A DNA stretch of 64,000 nt from Henriciella barbarensis (lineage in GTDB: Bacteria; Pseudomonadota; Alphaproteobacteria; Caulobacterales; Hyphomonadaceae): contig NZ_QWGB01000005.1 in the NCBI RefSeq assembly GCF_003576345.1, positions 496,001-560,000 of the forward strand, written 5' to 3'. This document shows positions 44,023 through 52,571 of the stretch, piece by piece. The translations under genes and the position numbers were made by a program. How positions within the stretch are numbered: position 1 is the first letter of the stretch; each line of letters begins with the position of its first letter. The notes under the pieces were generated by a model, which saw only the letters and a program-made list of their open reading frames with translations, had not been told where the DNA came from and did not search any database.

Positions 44023-44045
44023 GTCTCCCGTAAGTTGAGGGAGAC
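44023..44045 (+). promoter_or_regulatory. Hairpin enclosing the ribosome site of the metallo-hydrolase gene
   Basis: GTCTCCC (44023-44029) and GGGAGAC (44039-44045) form a perfect 7-bp stem with a 9-nt loop. The 3' arm is the Shine-Dalgarno GAGGGAGA, 5 nt before the ATG at 44051. When folded, translation would be blocked. A TGCCCC-TT-GGGGCA dyad at 43978-43991 lies just upstream and may end ptsN transcription. Confidence 0.5.
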
Positions 44046-44050
44046 ATCTG

Positions 44051-44992
44051 ATGACATATAGGACTTTAACGAAACGCGCGGCGGCAATTGTCGCCTTGAG
44101 CCTTGTTTGCGCGGGCCCTGCAATTGCGCACGGCAGCCACGCACACACCGCACAATCAGCATCACCGACGCCGGTTGAGACGACGGAGCTCGGCGAAGGC
44201 ATTTATATGCTGACCGGCCGCGGCGGGAATGTCGGTGTCCTTACAGGCGACGACGGTACCTTTGTCATCGATAGCCAGTATGCCGACATGGCCCCCGGCC
44301 TACTCTCGGCTATCGAAGAGATTGGCGGCGAAACCGATATTCGTTTCCTGCTGAATACCCACTGGCATGGCGATCATACGGGCGGGAATATCCCGATGGC
44401 CAATACAGGCGCGACAATCCTCGCCCATGATGAGGTGCGCACGCGCCTGAGCAGCGAAAACACAAGTCAGCTGGGCGGCGATACGCGGATCACCCCGCCT
44501 GCCGACGAAGCCGTTTGGCCGTTGCTGACCTATTCAGATGAAATGCGCGTTCACCTGAACGATCAAACCATCCACGTTATCCACCTCCCCGATGCGCATA
44601 CGGACGGCGATTCAGCTGTCTATTTCGAGGAAGCTAACGTGCTGCATACCGGAGACGTCATGTTCTCTGGTCGCTTTCCCTTCGTCGATGTCTGGAGCGG
44701 TGGCACCTTCGCTGGCTACATCAAGGCGCTTTCGACCCTCTACGATCTGACCGATGAAGAGACCCGTATCATCCCTGGGCACGGTCCGGAATCGACGCGT
44801 GAAGACATCAAGGAACTGCGCGACATGATGATCGCGGCCGTTGCTGCGGTGGAGGAAGAGATGTCGGATGGCGCCTCGCTCGAGGCTGTTCAGGCAGCCA
44901 ATCCGCTAGAGCCTTGGGCAGCCGAATGGGACTGGGGCTTCATCAATGCAGAGCGCTTTACCGCGCTTATCTATACCGACCTCTCAAGCTAG
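44051..44992 (+). CDS. Exported metallo-beta-lactamase-fold hydrolase
   Basis: A 313-residue protein with a signal peptide (1-26, ending AIA) followed by a His-rich HGSHAHT stretch. The MBL metal motif THWHGDHTGG is intact, with further His/Asp ligands in HLPDAHTDGDS, HTGDVMF and PGHGP. The substrate is unknown; it groups with periplasmic MBL proteins rather than clear lactamases. Translation may be controlled by the hairpin before it. It overlaps the stop of the convergent moeB-like gene by 4 nt. Confidence 0.85.
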   Translation: MTYRTLTKRAAAIVALSLVCAGPAIAHGSHAHTAQSASPTPVETTELGEGIYMLTGRGGNVGVLTGDDGTFVIDSQYADMAPGLLSAIEEIGGETDIRFLLNTHWHGDHTGGNIPMANTGATILAHDEVRTRLSSENTSQLGGDTRITPPADEAVWPLLTYSDEMRVHLNDQTIHVIHLPDAHTDGDSAVYFEEANVLHTGDVMFSGRFPFVDVWSGGTFAGYIKALSTLYDLTDEETRIIPGHGPESTREDIKELRDMMIAAVAAVEEEMSDGASLEAVQAANPLEPWAAEWDWGFINAERFTALIYTDLSS

Positions 44993-45741
44993 GCGTCGGA
45001 CTTCGTCCCGCACACTGGGCAGGCGGGGTCACGCGGCAGTCCGATCTGGCGCGTGACCCCGCTCAATCCGTCTACGGCGCTGATCTTCCCGATCAATGGC
45101 TGGCCGGCTCCGGTGATCAGCTTCAACGTCTCAAGCGCCATGTGCGAGGCGACAATACCTGTCACCGGCCCAACGACACCGACATCCTCGCAAGCCTCTG
45201 CCTCGGGCGGGGCTTCAGGCACGAAGCACTGATAACAGGGTTTGCCTGCCGCAACGCCCGACGCAAAGACGGACACCTGTCCAGACCAGCGCGTCGCCGC
45301 ACCAGACACGAGAATGCGACCACTCGCATGTGCGGCCCGGTTCAGCGCAAAACGGGTTTCGAAATTGTCGGTCGCATCGATCAGAATGTCGCCGGAGAGC
45401 TTCTGGGCGATATGCCAGCGCCGCGGTTGCACGTTGACTCGGCAGTCACTGTTTGCCGCTTTGAGCCGCGCCGCGAGGCAACGCACTTTTGCCTCTCCAA
45501 TATCGGCTTCACTGAATTGAACCTGCCGCTGCAGGTTCGAACGCTCCACCGTATCGGCATCCCATAGCTCGATCTCACCAACGCCTGCTGCGGCAAGATA
45601 CATTGCGCATGGTCCACCAAGCGCCCCTGCGCCCACTATGGAAATTCTTGCATTCTGAAGCTTCTGCACGCCCGGTCCGCCAATCTCCTTGAGCAGGATA
45701 TGGCGCTTGTGACGGTCGAGCTGCTGCGGAGTGAGTGCCAT
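44989..45741 (-). CDS. moeB: MoeB/ThiF-type ubiquitin-like activating enzyme
   Basis: Adenylates the C-terminus of a sulfur-carrier protein (MoaD or ThiS) for molybdopterin or thiazole synthesis. The 250 residues have HILLKEIGGPGVQKLQNARI, the GAGALGGP nucleotide loop, the RSNLQRQ Arg finger, LIDATDNFETR and two CxxC zinc pairs (CYQCF and CPVCG). There is no rhodanese domain. The start at 45741 is preferred over a reading from 45801 that would overlap the divergent helicase gene. Confidence 0.85.
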   Translation of the reverse strand: MALTPQQLDRHKRHILLKEIGGPGVQKLQNARISIVGAGALGGPCAMYLAAAGVGEIELWDADTVERSNLQRQVQFSEADIGEAKVRCLAARLKAANSDCRVNVQPRRWHIAQKLSGDILIDATDNFETRFALNRAAHASGRILVSGAATRWSGQVSVFASGVAAGKPCYQCFVPEAPPEAEACEDVGVVGPVTGIVASHMALETLKLITGAGQPLIGKISAVDGLSGVTRQIGLPRDPACPVCGTKSDA

Positions 45742-45782
45742 GCTCTCGCTTAGCAGGGCGGATGCGTCTAAGGCTACGTGAA

Positions 45783-47132
45783 ATGCAAACGTCTGACACA
45801 AATACCCTGCCCGACACGGTCTATTCTGCCCCCGCTGAATGGGTTGCGCGGGGCGCCGGCGCGCAGGGCAATCTTTTCCTCACGGGCCGGGCCGGTACGG
45901 GCAAGACCACGATGCTGCGTCGATTTCTGGCCGAGGCGGGCGAGAATACAGTCGTGCTCGCCCCGACTGGTGTCGCTGCCATGAATGCCGGTGGGCAGAC
46001 TATCCACTCCTTCTTCAAATTTCCGCCGCGCCTGATCGAAGAAGCCGACATCAAGCGTCTGCGTGGCGCCCGCCTCATCAAGGCGATCGAGACGATGATC
46101 ATCGACGAGATCTCGATGGTGCGCGCCGACATGCTCGACGCGATCGACAAGAGCCTGCAGCTCAATCGCGGCAACAAGCGTCCCTTTGGCGGCGTCCGAA
46201 TGATCCTGTCCGGCGACCTTCACCAGCTGCCGCCCGTCGCGCGCGGCGAGGAAGCCGAGATTCTCAATGAGCGCTATGGCGGGCATTACTTCTTCAACGC
46301 ACCGGGCTTCAAACAGGCCGAGTTTGCGCTCCTCGCGCTGAAACACGTCTTCCGTCAGGAAGACCCACGCTTCCTCGCCCTGCTCGGCGCCATGCGTCAG
46401 GGCCGGCTCGCACCGACCGACGAGCGCCTGCTTCAGGCCGCTGTTTCGGGCCGCACCGCCGTTGAAGCCAGCGAAACCCACGTTGTTCTAACGCCGAACA
46501 ATGCGAACGCCTTTCGCATCAATCAGGCGCGCCTGGCTGACCTTCCAGGCAAGCCTCACGGGTTCGAGGCCAACGTCCAGGGCCAGTTCGACGAGAAGTC
46601 CTTCCCCACAGAAGCCGATCTCGAGCTGAAGAAGGGCGCGCGGGTCATGCTCATCAAGAATGACCCTGAGGGGCGCTGGGTAAATGGTTCACTCGCGACC
46701 GTCGAGGGTTTCAAGGGCGACAATGTCTGGGTGGAGCTGGACGGCCACATCCATGAGATCGAACCTGCTGCCTGGGAGAAGTACAAATACACGCTCGACC
46801 CGGAGACGAAGAAAGTCTCACGCGAGGTGGTCGGCACGTTCAAACAGGTGCCACTAAGGCTCGCCTATGCCGTGACCATTCACAAGGCGCAGGGGCTCAC
46901 GCTGGACAAGGTGTTCATCGATTTTGATCGAGGGATGTTTGCCCATGGTCAGGCATATGTCGCCTTTTCCCGGGCGCGCACGCTAGAGGGGCTGGAAATA
47001 TCCCGCACGCTGCGGCCGCGGGACATGGTCATCGACCGCAATGCTTTCGCCTTCGGGAAGCTGGAGACAGTTGAAGAGACGGACGCCTATCTCCTGGCGA
47101 AATTTGCCAAGGAAGATGGCGTCCTCATCTAG
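45783..47132 (+). CDS. PIF1-like ATP-dependent DNA helicase
   Basis: A 449-residue superfamily 1 helicase. Walker A GRAGTGKT (35-42), then LAPTGVAAMNAGGQTIHSFF (motif Ia region), IIDEISMVRADMLDAID (motif II), GGVRMILSGDLHQLPPV (motif III) and AYAVTIHKAQGLTLD with FSRA-type motif VI. These are the PIF1/RecD-like signatures. Bacterial PIF1 proteins unwind DNA and G-quadruplexes. 41 nt separate it from the divergent moeB-like gene. Confidence 0.9.
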   Translation: MQTSDTNTLPDTVYSAPAEWVARGAGAQGNLFLTGRAGTGKTTMLRRFLAEAGENTVVLAPTGVAAMNAGGQTIHSFFKFPPRLIEEADIKRLRGARLIKAIETMIIDEISMVRADMLDAIDKSLQLNRGNKRPFGGVRMILSGDLHQLPPVARGEEAEILNERYGGHYFFNAPGFKQAEFALLALKHVFRQEDPRFLALLGAMRQGRLAPTDERLLQAAVSGRTAVEASETHVVLTPNNANAFRINQARLADLPGKPHGFEANVQGQFDEKSFPTEADLELKKGARVMLIKNDPEGRWVNGSLATVEGFKGDNVWVELDGHIHEIEPAAWEKYKYTLDPETKKVSREVVGTFKQVPLRLAYAVTIHKAQGLTLDKVFIDFDRGMFAHGQAYVAFSRARTLEGLEISRTLRPRDMVIDRNAFAFGKLETVEETDAYLLAKFAKEDGVLI

Positions 47133-47141
47133 GTCAGGCGC

Positions 47142-47381
47142 TTAGGCGAGGCGACGGATCTCATCGCGCAGGCGCTCGTCCTTGTCGGTCGCGATGGTCT
47201 CGAGCACGCGTACCCTCTCGGTCAAACGCGCAATATCACGGCGCATCGATTCCAGTTCATCCTGATTGGCGGCGCCATCCTCACGGTCCGACCGCATCTT
47301 GATGTAATTATTGATGACGCCGGCACCTACGCAAACGAGCACAATGACGACGATCATTGTGAAGGGGCTGGTGATTTCCAT
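47142..47381 (-). CDS. PspB-like small membrane protein
   Basis: A 79-residue protein with one N-terminal span (about 8-27) and a charged coiled coil (LESMRRDIARLTERVRVLET). Size, layout and charge resemble PspB of the phage-shock envelope-stress response, but no pspA, pspC or pspF is nearby. AAAGGA 7 nt before the ATG is enclosed in an AT-rich hairpin. Downstream of dut on the same strand. Confidence 0.7.
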   Translation of the reverse strand: MEITSPFTMIVVIVLVCVGAGVINNYIKMRSDREDGAANQDELESMRRDIARLTERVRVLETIATDKDERLRDEIRRLA

Positions 47382-47388
47382 GAGGCGA

Positions 47389-47417
47389 TCCTTTCTTATC
47401 GTAAATCGATAATAAGG
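47389..47417 (-). promoter_or_regulatory. AT-rich hairpin masking the ribosome site of the PspB-like gene
   Basis: On the minus strand CCTT (47417-47414) and TTATCG (47412-47407) pair with CGATAA (47401-47396) and AAGG (47393-47390) around a 5-nt loop, with small asymmetric bulges. The AAGG is the Shine-Dalgarno, 7 nt before the ATG at 47381. A weak AT-rich stem over a ribosome site is the layout of RNA thermometers; that function is inference. Confidence 0.5.
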
Positions 47418-47476
47418 ATTGCGAACAGGTAATTCAAGAAGATTCGGATGCAGCTGATTGGATTTTGCACGTGCCT

Positions 47477-47932
47477 TTAGCGGCCGGTGGACCCAAAGCC
47501 GCCTTCACCGCGCATCGTTTCCGGTAGGGTGTCGACCTCTTCCCAGTGGAGGCGCGTTACAGGCGCAAGCACCATCTGGCCAATGCGCTCGCCGCGCGCG
47601 ATCGTGAACGTCTCCTGTCCATGATTGATCAAGATGACTTTCAGCTCGCCGCGATAATCACTGTCGATCGTGCCGGGGCTGTTTAGGCAGGTGAGGCCGT
47701 GTTTGGCTGCAAGCCCCGAACGCGGCCGCATCTGGATCTCGTACCCTTCAGGGATCGCGACGCTGATACCTGTCGGCACCATGGTCCGCTCACCAGGCTT
47801 CAGCTCAAAGGCGTCACCCTCATCATAGGCAGCGCGCACATCCATGCCCGCAGCACCTTCGGTTTCGTATTTGGGGAAAGGCAGGCCCTCAAAGTGGGGC
47901 AGCGTACGGATAGCGACTTTGATCTCTTTCAT
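47477..47932 (-). CDS. dut: dUTP diphosphatase
   Basis: Hydrolyses dUTP to dUMP, keeping uracil out of DNA. The 151-residue trimeric-type enzyme has all five motifs: [41 protein letters not shown] and [11 protein letters not shown]. The start at 47932 gives a normal N-terminus ([16 protein letters not shown]). It is downstream of coaBC with one small gene between them. Confidence 0.96.
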   Translation of the reverse strand: MKEIKVAIRTLPHFEGLPFPKYETEGAAGMDVRAAYDEGDAFELKPGERTMVPTGISVAIPEGYEIQMRPRSGLAAKHGLTCLNSPGTIDSDYRGELKVILINHGQETFTIARGERIGQMVLAPVTRLHWEEVDTLPETMRGEGGFGSTGR

Positions 47933-47979
47933 GAGGGTCAAAGCGCCGGAGTCGCGCGCCGGAGTCAACTTTAAAAGGC

Positions 47980-48171
47980 CTAGATGGCGTAGGCGGTCAC
48001 ATCTTCGCCGAAAGGCGCGGTTTGCTCGGGCACACCGTTGGTTTGCTGAAGCTCGGCTGCGGGCGGCACATCCTGGGCTTCAACTTCACTTGACGCATGC
48101 GCGTTCGCGAAGATGGACAGTCCTCCAAGGAGGACGACGATCAAAGCGAAATAGCCGATAATGAGCTTCAT
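47980..48171 (-). CDS. Small exported or membrane protein, unknown
   Basis: A 63-residue protein: hydrophobic N-terminal segment (about 4-22) ending FANAHA, which could be a signal peptide or an anchor, then an acidic Gln/Pro-rich tail. I do not recognise it. AGGA precedes the ATG. It lies between coaBC and dut on the same strand. The 188 nt upstream (48172-48359) are AT-rich and show no gene. Confidence 0.55.
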   Translation of the reverse strand: MKLIIGYFALIVVLLGGLSIFANAHASSEVEAQDVPPAAELQQTNGVPEQTAPFGEDVTAYAI

Positions 48172-48359
48172 GGTCCTGTCCGGTCTGCTGTACGTGTTAG
48201 TTTAACGACGCAATCAACAATAATTTCTTATCACGCCGCATAGCAAACAAGAGTCAATGCAATTCGTTCCGCACGTGCACAGTTGGCTGAGATTTGTTTT
48301 CTTTAGCGTAAATAGTAGCAGCGAGGCACAACCTAAGGTAATTTCGCAAGTGCAGCAAT

Positions 48360-49592
48360 TCATTCTGCGGCGATGCGAGGCTTGCCTTTGCCATTCAGAT
48401 CTTCTGCAATCCTCTCCGCCAGGCGGCGCGCGACCGCGGTCTTGCCCATACGGGGCCAGTTCTCGACGCCCGCATCCGTTACTAGGGCGATCTCATTGTC
48501 TGCCCCGCCCATCACATCGCCTGACACGTCATTCGCCACGATCCAGTCACACCCCTTTCGTGCACGTTTGCGCAGGGCATTCTCCTCGACCGTATCCGTC
48601 TCGGCGGCAAACCCGACCACCAGCTGCGGCCGTCCCTTCTCAAGACGCGAGATAGTCGAAAGAATGTCGGGGTTCTCAGACAGTGACAGGGCTGGTGGGC
48701 CCTTGCCCTCATCCTTCAGCTTCAGTTTGCGATCTGCCGGGCTGGATGGGCGCCAGTCCGCCACTGCGGCCACAGACACAAAAACATCTGCGGGCAGCGC
48801 TGCCTCACAGGCCGCCATCATCTCGCGAGCGGTCTCTACAGAAACAAGGTCCACACCTCGCGGCGAGGCGATTGAAACGGGTCCGGACACCAGCGTGACT
48901 TGCGCACCAAGTTCGGCCAGCGCCCCCGCGATTGCATAGCCCTGCCTGCCAGAGGAATGGTTGGAGAGATAGCGTACGGGGTCCAGCGGCTCGCGCGTGG
49001 GGCCTGCTGTCAGCAGGACATGCCGTCCCTCAAGCGGTTTCGGGCCTGACTGGCGGGCTAGCGCGCTTTCGATCTCGTCGGCAATCGCCTCAACTTCGGG
49101 CAGGCGCCCCGGACCGAATTCACCGCAGGCCATCGCCCCTGTGCCTGGCTCCATGACATCGACACCGTCACCGCGCAGCGTCTCTACATTGCGTTTGGTC
49201 GCAGCATGCTCCCACATGCGCACATTCATGGCGGGCACCATCAGGACCGGCTTGTCCGTTGCCAGCAGCGTCGTCGAGGCAAGATCGTTCGCATGGCCGT
49301 TCGCTGCCTTGGCGAGAAGATCTGCCGTCGCTGGACAGATCACAAGCAAGTCCGCCGAGCGCGACAGCTCAATATGCCCCATCTCTGCCTCATCATCGAG
49401 GCTGAACAGGTTGCTATAGCATTTGTCTCCGGACAGGGCCGACACAGAGAGCGGGGTCACGAAATTCGCGCCGCCAGCGGTCAGGATACAGCGGCTGGAG
49501 ATACCACGCTTGGCCAGCATGCGGATCAGCTCCAGCGACTTGTAAGCCGCAATGCCGCCGCCAATGATGAGAAGAATACGCTTGCTGCTCAT
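48360..49592 (-). CDS. coaBC: Coenzyme A biosynthesis bifunctional protein CoaBC
   Basis: Phosphopantothenoylcysteine decarboxylase (CoaC, N-terminal) fused to phosphopantothenate-cysteine ligase (CoaB, C-terminal). The 410 residues show the FMN decarboxylase start RILLIIGGGIAAYKSLELIR, the VPAMNVRMWEH loop (PAMN motif) and the ligase GPTREPLDPVRYLSNHSSG. The start at 49592 follows from this alignment. Part of the ubiE-ubiB-coaBC-dut series. Confidence 0.96.
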   Translation of the reverse strand: MSSKRILLIIGGGIAAYKSLELIRMLAKRGISSRCILTAGGANFVTPLSVSALSGDKCYSNLFSLDDEAEMGHIELSRSADLLVICPATADLLAKAANGHANDLASTTLLATDKPVLMVPAMNVRMWEHAATKRNVETLRGDGVDVMEPGTGAMACGEFGPGRLPEVEAIADEIESALARQSGPKPLEGRHVLLTAGPTREPLDPVRYLSNHSSGRQGYAIAGALAELGAQVTLVSGPVSIASPRGVDLVSVETAREMMAACEAALPADVFVSVAAVADWRPSSPADRKLKLKDEGKGPPALSLSENPDILSTISRLEKGRPQLVVGFAAETDTVEENALRKRARKGCDWIVANDVSGDVMGGADNEIALVTDAGVENWPRMGKTAVARRLAERIAEDLNGKGKPRIAAE

Positions 49593-49692
49593 GCCAGAGT
49601 GTCCGGTTACCCGACCCTCTCCTAGCACGGATTTGGTTTACAAATCGACGGCAAGCCTGCGCGAAACAGACCCGGTCATCTTGCTATTCGCC

Positions 49693-50694
49693 CTAATAGC
49701 GGCGCAGCGGTCCGACCGTGACGCGCGGTGCGCCCTGCCCCGTGCTGATCAGGTAATGACGCTGCAGCGCCTCGATACCCGTATCGTAGACGGCCCGCTC
49801 GATCGCAACAGCCTCACACCGGCGCTCTGCCCGTTGGTAGGAAAGCGAGCCGCGATTGGCGTCGCAGGCAGCGTCAGCAGCTCGCGCAATACGCGAATAA
49901 AGGATTTCGATGCCGCGCGCGTCGTCCACCGGTGAGAGGTCACGGTAGCAGACTTCATAGCGCTGGCGGCCCCGGCGATCCTCGCCGAGGGCCGTGATCT
50001 CTTGCGCGCAATAACCAGAGGCACGGGCCACGACCGGCGTGTAGTCGTCGTAATACGGCCCTTCATGCCCATAGTTGTCACCATGCGCCGCATAACTGTT
50101 GGTGACCGTGCGGCTCGAATGGGTCACTGGAGCCGAATAAGTGGTCACGCGCGGCGCTGACGAATGTACTGTGCCACCGCAACCAGAATAACTCGTCGTG
50201 ACACGCGGCACCGAGTAGCTGCACGGGCTCACCGGCGTCGTCACATAGGTCCGCGTACCGTTATAGACACCGATATTCCGACCATGATGGACGGGATAAT
50301 GGGTCTGATAGCTGGTAGTAGGCCGATAGCCATGGCCGTAATACCGGTCGGATGTCCACCATTCGAAGCCATAGCTGGTTGCGGCCCGGTCAGCATGCCT
50401 GACCGGATGATGCCCATGCCCGTAATAGTTATTGGCGTGGTGTGCATATCCGCCCGGATGGTGGCGGACGGCAGAACGTGTCCCATGATCCCCGGAAGAA
50501 TGATGGTTCGTAGGCGCTGGCGGGTGGCCATAGGCCTGCCGCTCGACCCGTATGATCTTCGTCGCGGATGTGGAGCTACCGCAAGTCTGCACATGGCCTC
50601 CACCGGTCAGCTCAGAGCACCCATAACTCTGCGCGGAACCAGCCTGCCAGGCAGGCAGAAGACAGATGGCGGCAGTCGCAGCGAGATACTTCAT
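49693..50694 (-). CDS. His/Tyr-rich exported protein with C-terminal UrcA-like domain
   Basis: A 333-residue protein with a signal peptide (1-21, ending GSA). Residues about 50-220 are very rich in His, Tyr, Gly, Ser and Thr (HHPGGYAHHANNYYGHGHH), low complexity and probably metal-binding or extended. The last 100 residues (YRDLSPVDDARGIEILYSRI, then AADAACDANRG) match the UrcA pattern seen in Caulobacterales and Sphingomonadales. GGAGGG supports the start. A perfect TTAA-N7-TTAA dyad lies about 35 nt upstream, so CtrA-type cell-cycle control is possible. Confidence 0.75.
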   Translation of the reverse strand: MKYLAATAAICLLPAWQAGSAQSYGCSELTGGGHVQTCGSSTSATKIIRVERQAYGHPPAPTNHHSSGDHGTRSAVRHHPGGYAHHANNYYGHGHHPVRHADRAATSYGFEWWTSDRYYGHGYRPTTSYQTHYPVHHGRNIGVYNGTRTYVTTPVSPCSYSVPRVTTSYSGCGGTVHSSAPRVTTYSAPVTHSSRTVTNSYAAHGDNYGHEGPYYDDYTPVVARASGYCAQEITALGEDRRGRQRYEVCYRDLSPVDDARGIEILYSRIARAADAACDANRGSLSYQRAERRCEAVAIERAVYDTGIEALQRHYLISTGQGAPRVTVGPLRRY

Positions 50695-50725
50695 GGGGCA
50701 GCCCTCCAGGGTCCGGGCAATGTTA

Positions 50726-50746
50726 AGGTTAAGTTGTCATTAACCT
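50726..50746 (-). promoter_or_regulatory. AGGTTAA-N7-TTAACCT dyad (CtrA-like box)
   Basis: AGGTTAA (50726-50732) and TTAACCT (50740-50746) are perfect inverted copies with a 7-nt spacer, containing TTAA-N7-TTAAC, the full CtrA consensus. It lies 32-52 nt upstream of the UrcA-protein start, a usual place for an activator or repressor site. Both flanks match, which is better than the typical half-conserved box. Confidence 0.55.
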
Positions 50747-50782
50747 ATCACGAACCCTGAGAGCGCACAGGCAATTCTCGCT

Positions 50783-52312
50783 TTACGCGAATTGCGCAAG
50801 AACAAATCCGGCGATGACCGCAACGCCAATTAAAGCCGCAAGGGACCAGGGGGATGGGCCCTGACCGCGCACTGGCCCTTCTCCCTTCGCCCTTTCGGAC
50901 TCCAGAAAATCTTCGAACGCATCCATGACATGAGGCAGTCTTTTCAATCTGTCGGTGACCTCACGTGCCTGGCGCGCCGCCAGCTTGGTCGCCCCGGCAG
51001 GCCCGAAATTCTGCGCAATCCAGCCTTTCACGATTGGCTCTGCTGCTTTCCAGATATCGTGCTTCGGGTCGATGGAGCGTGCGACGCCTTCCACCTGAAC
51101 CATGGTCTTCTGAAGCAAAACAAGTTCTGGCCGTAACCGCATGCCAAAAGTACGGGTATAGTCCATCAGCTGGAGCAGGATGCGGCCCATATAGACGTCT
51201 TCGGCTGGCTTGCCGTGGATCGGCTCACCGATAGAACGTAGCGCCTGAGCAAACTCACCTACGGACTGGTTGGCAGGTACATATCCTGCCTCGAAGTGAA
51301 CTTCTGCCACCCTCTGATAGTCGCGGCGAATAAAGCCCCAGAGAATCTCCGCGAGAAAGCGGCGCTCACTGAAACCGATCCGGCCAATCAGGCCGAAATC
51401 GACAAGACCGACCTCATTGTCGGGCAGGATGAGAATGTTGCCCTCATGCATGTCCGCGTGAAAAACGCCGTGCCCGATCGCATGAGAGAGAAAACCGCGC
51501 GTGATCTTGTTGGCCAGCGCGACACGTTCCAGCCCCGGCTGGTCAAGCGCTTCGGGACGGGTCAGCGGGATGCCCTCAACCCAATCAATTGTTAGCACCC
51601 TTTGCGCCGTACGGTCCCAGTCGACCGCCGGGACGCGGAACCAGTCATCCTTTTCGGAGATGGAGCGCATCTGGTCGGCGCCACCTGCTTCCAGCCGGAA
51701 GTCGAGCTCTTTCTCCATCGATGTAGCAACCGTCTCGGTGAACCTTACCGGTTCCAGCCTGCGACTCTCTACCGACGCCCGCTCAACGGTCCGCGCAGCG
51801 CGGCGTATCGCGCGAAGCTCCTGGTGGATCATCCGCTCAACGCCGGGCCGGAGGATCTTCACAGCCTTCGGCCCGTTAGAAGTCTCCAGCCTGTGCACCT
51901 GGGCAAGTGAGGCAGCAGCAACCGGCTTACCAAGCCCCGCAAAAAGGGTTTCAGCCTCCTCGGCTCCAAACTCATCGGCAAGGATGCGGCGGGCCTCTTC
52001 CATACTGAACGGCTCAAGCTTGTCTTTAAGACGGGACAGGTCCTGCGCCGTTTCTGCGCCGAACACGTCCGGCCGCGTCGCCAGGAACTGGCCGAGCTTG
52101 ATATAGGCGGGCCCTAGCTTTTCCAGCGCGCTCGCAAGCCGTTCGCCCGGCCTGCCTGTTGTCCGTCCGCCAAACATGCGAAGCACCCGCCCCGCCATGC
52201 GCGCAGGCAATGGCAGTCGTGTCTGGTATTCGCCCGGCAGGATCACGTCATGGCGCACCAGCGCCGTACCTGCACGCATCAGCCGGCCATAATCAGCAAG
52301 TGCTTTCAGCAA
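50783..52312 (-). CDS. ubiB: Ubiquinone biosynthesis kinase-like protein UbiB
   Basis: Atypical ABC1/ADCK-family protein needed for ubiquinone synthesis. The 509 residues have the KxGQ motif (LGPAYIKLGQFLATRPDVF), the Ala-rich loop region, HADMHEGNILILPDNEVGLV (catalytic and metal-binding) and a C-terminal membrane segment (about 485-507). It is co-oriented with ubiE, with a small opposite-strand gene between. Confidence 0.96.
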   Translation of the reverse strand: MLKALADYGRLMRAGTALVRHDVILPGEYQTRLPLPARMAGRVLRMFGGRTTGRPGERLASALEKLGPAYIKLGQFLATRPDVFGAETAQDLSRLKDKLEPFSMEEARRILADEFGAEEAETLFAGLGKPVAAASLAQVHRLETSNGPKAVKILRPGVERMIHQELRAIRRAARTVERASVESRRLEPVRFTETVATSMEKELDFRLEAGGADQMRSISEKDDWFRVPAVDWDRTAQRVLTIDWVEGIPLTRPEALDQPGLERVALANKITRGFLSHAIGHGVFHADMHEGNILILPDNEVGLVDFGLIGRIGFSERRFLAEILWGFIRRDYQRVAEVHFEAGYVPANQSVGEFAQALRSIGEPIHGKPAEDVYMGRILLQLMDYTRTFGMRLRPELVLLQKTMVQVEGVARSIDPKHDIWKAAEPIVKGWIAQNFGPAGATKLAARQAREVTDRLKRLPHVMDAFEDFLESERAKGEGPVRGQGPSPWSLAALIGVAVIAGFVLAQFA

Positions 52313-52383
52313 CTACTCTCTCCAATATTCGGGAACGCTTTCACTGCACTGGCGTTTTCATCGCCATCACAAGGAGACGACAA

Positions 52384-52566
52384 ATGGCTGACAATACTCA
52401 ATCCAATAACGGTTTTCTCTACTTCATCGTCGGTGCACTTCTGGTTGCCGTGATAGGCTTCGGCGTCTGGTATTTCGCCGGCCAGCCGAGCGCCGCGAGC
52501 AATGACGCCGATCTGTCGATTTCGGTCAATGAAGACGGCATGTCCGTCGATACGCCTGACGAGTAA
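52384..52566 (+). CDS. Small single-span membrane protein between ubiB and ubiE
   Basis: A 60-residue protein: short polar N-terminus (ADNTQSNNG), one span (about 11-30, FLYFIVGALLVAVIGFGVWY) and an acidic C-terminus. AAGGAG 7 nt before the ATG strongly supports translation. It lies on the opposite strand to ubiB and ubiE and converges on ubiE by 5 nt. No family recognised. Confidence 0.75.
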   Translation: MADNTQSNNGFLYFIVGALLVAVIGFGVWYFAGQPSAASNDADLSISVNEDGMSVDTPDE

Positions 52567-52571
52567 ACCCC

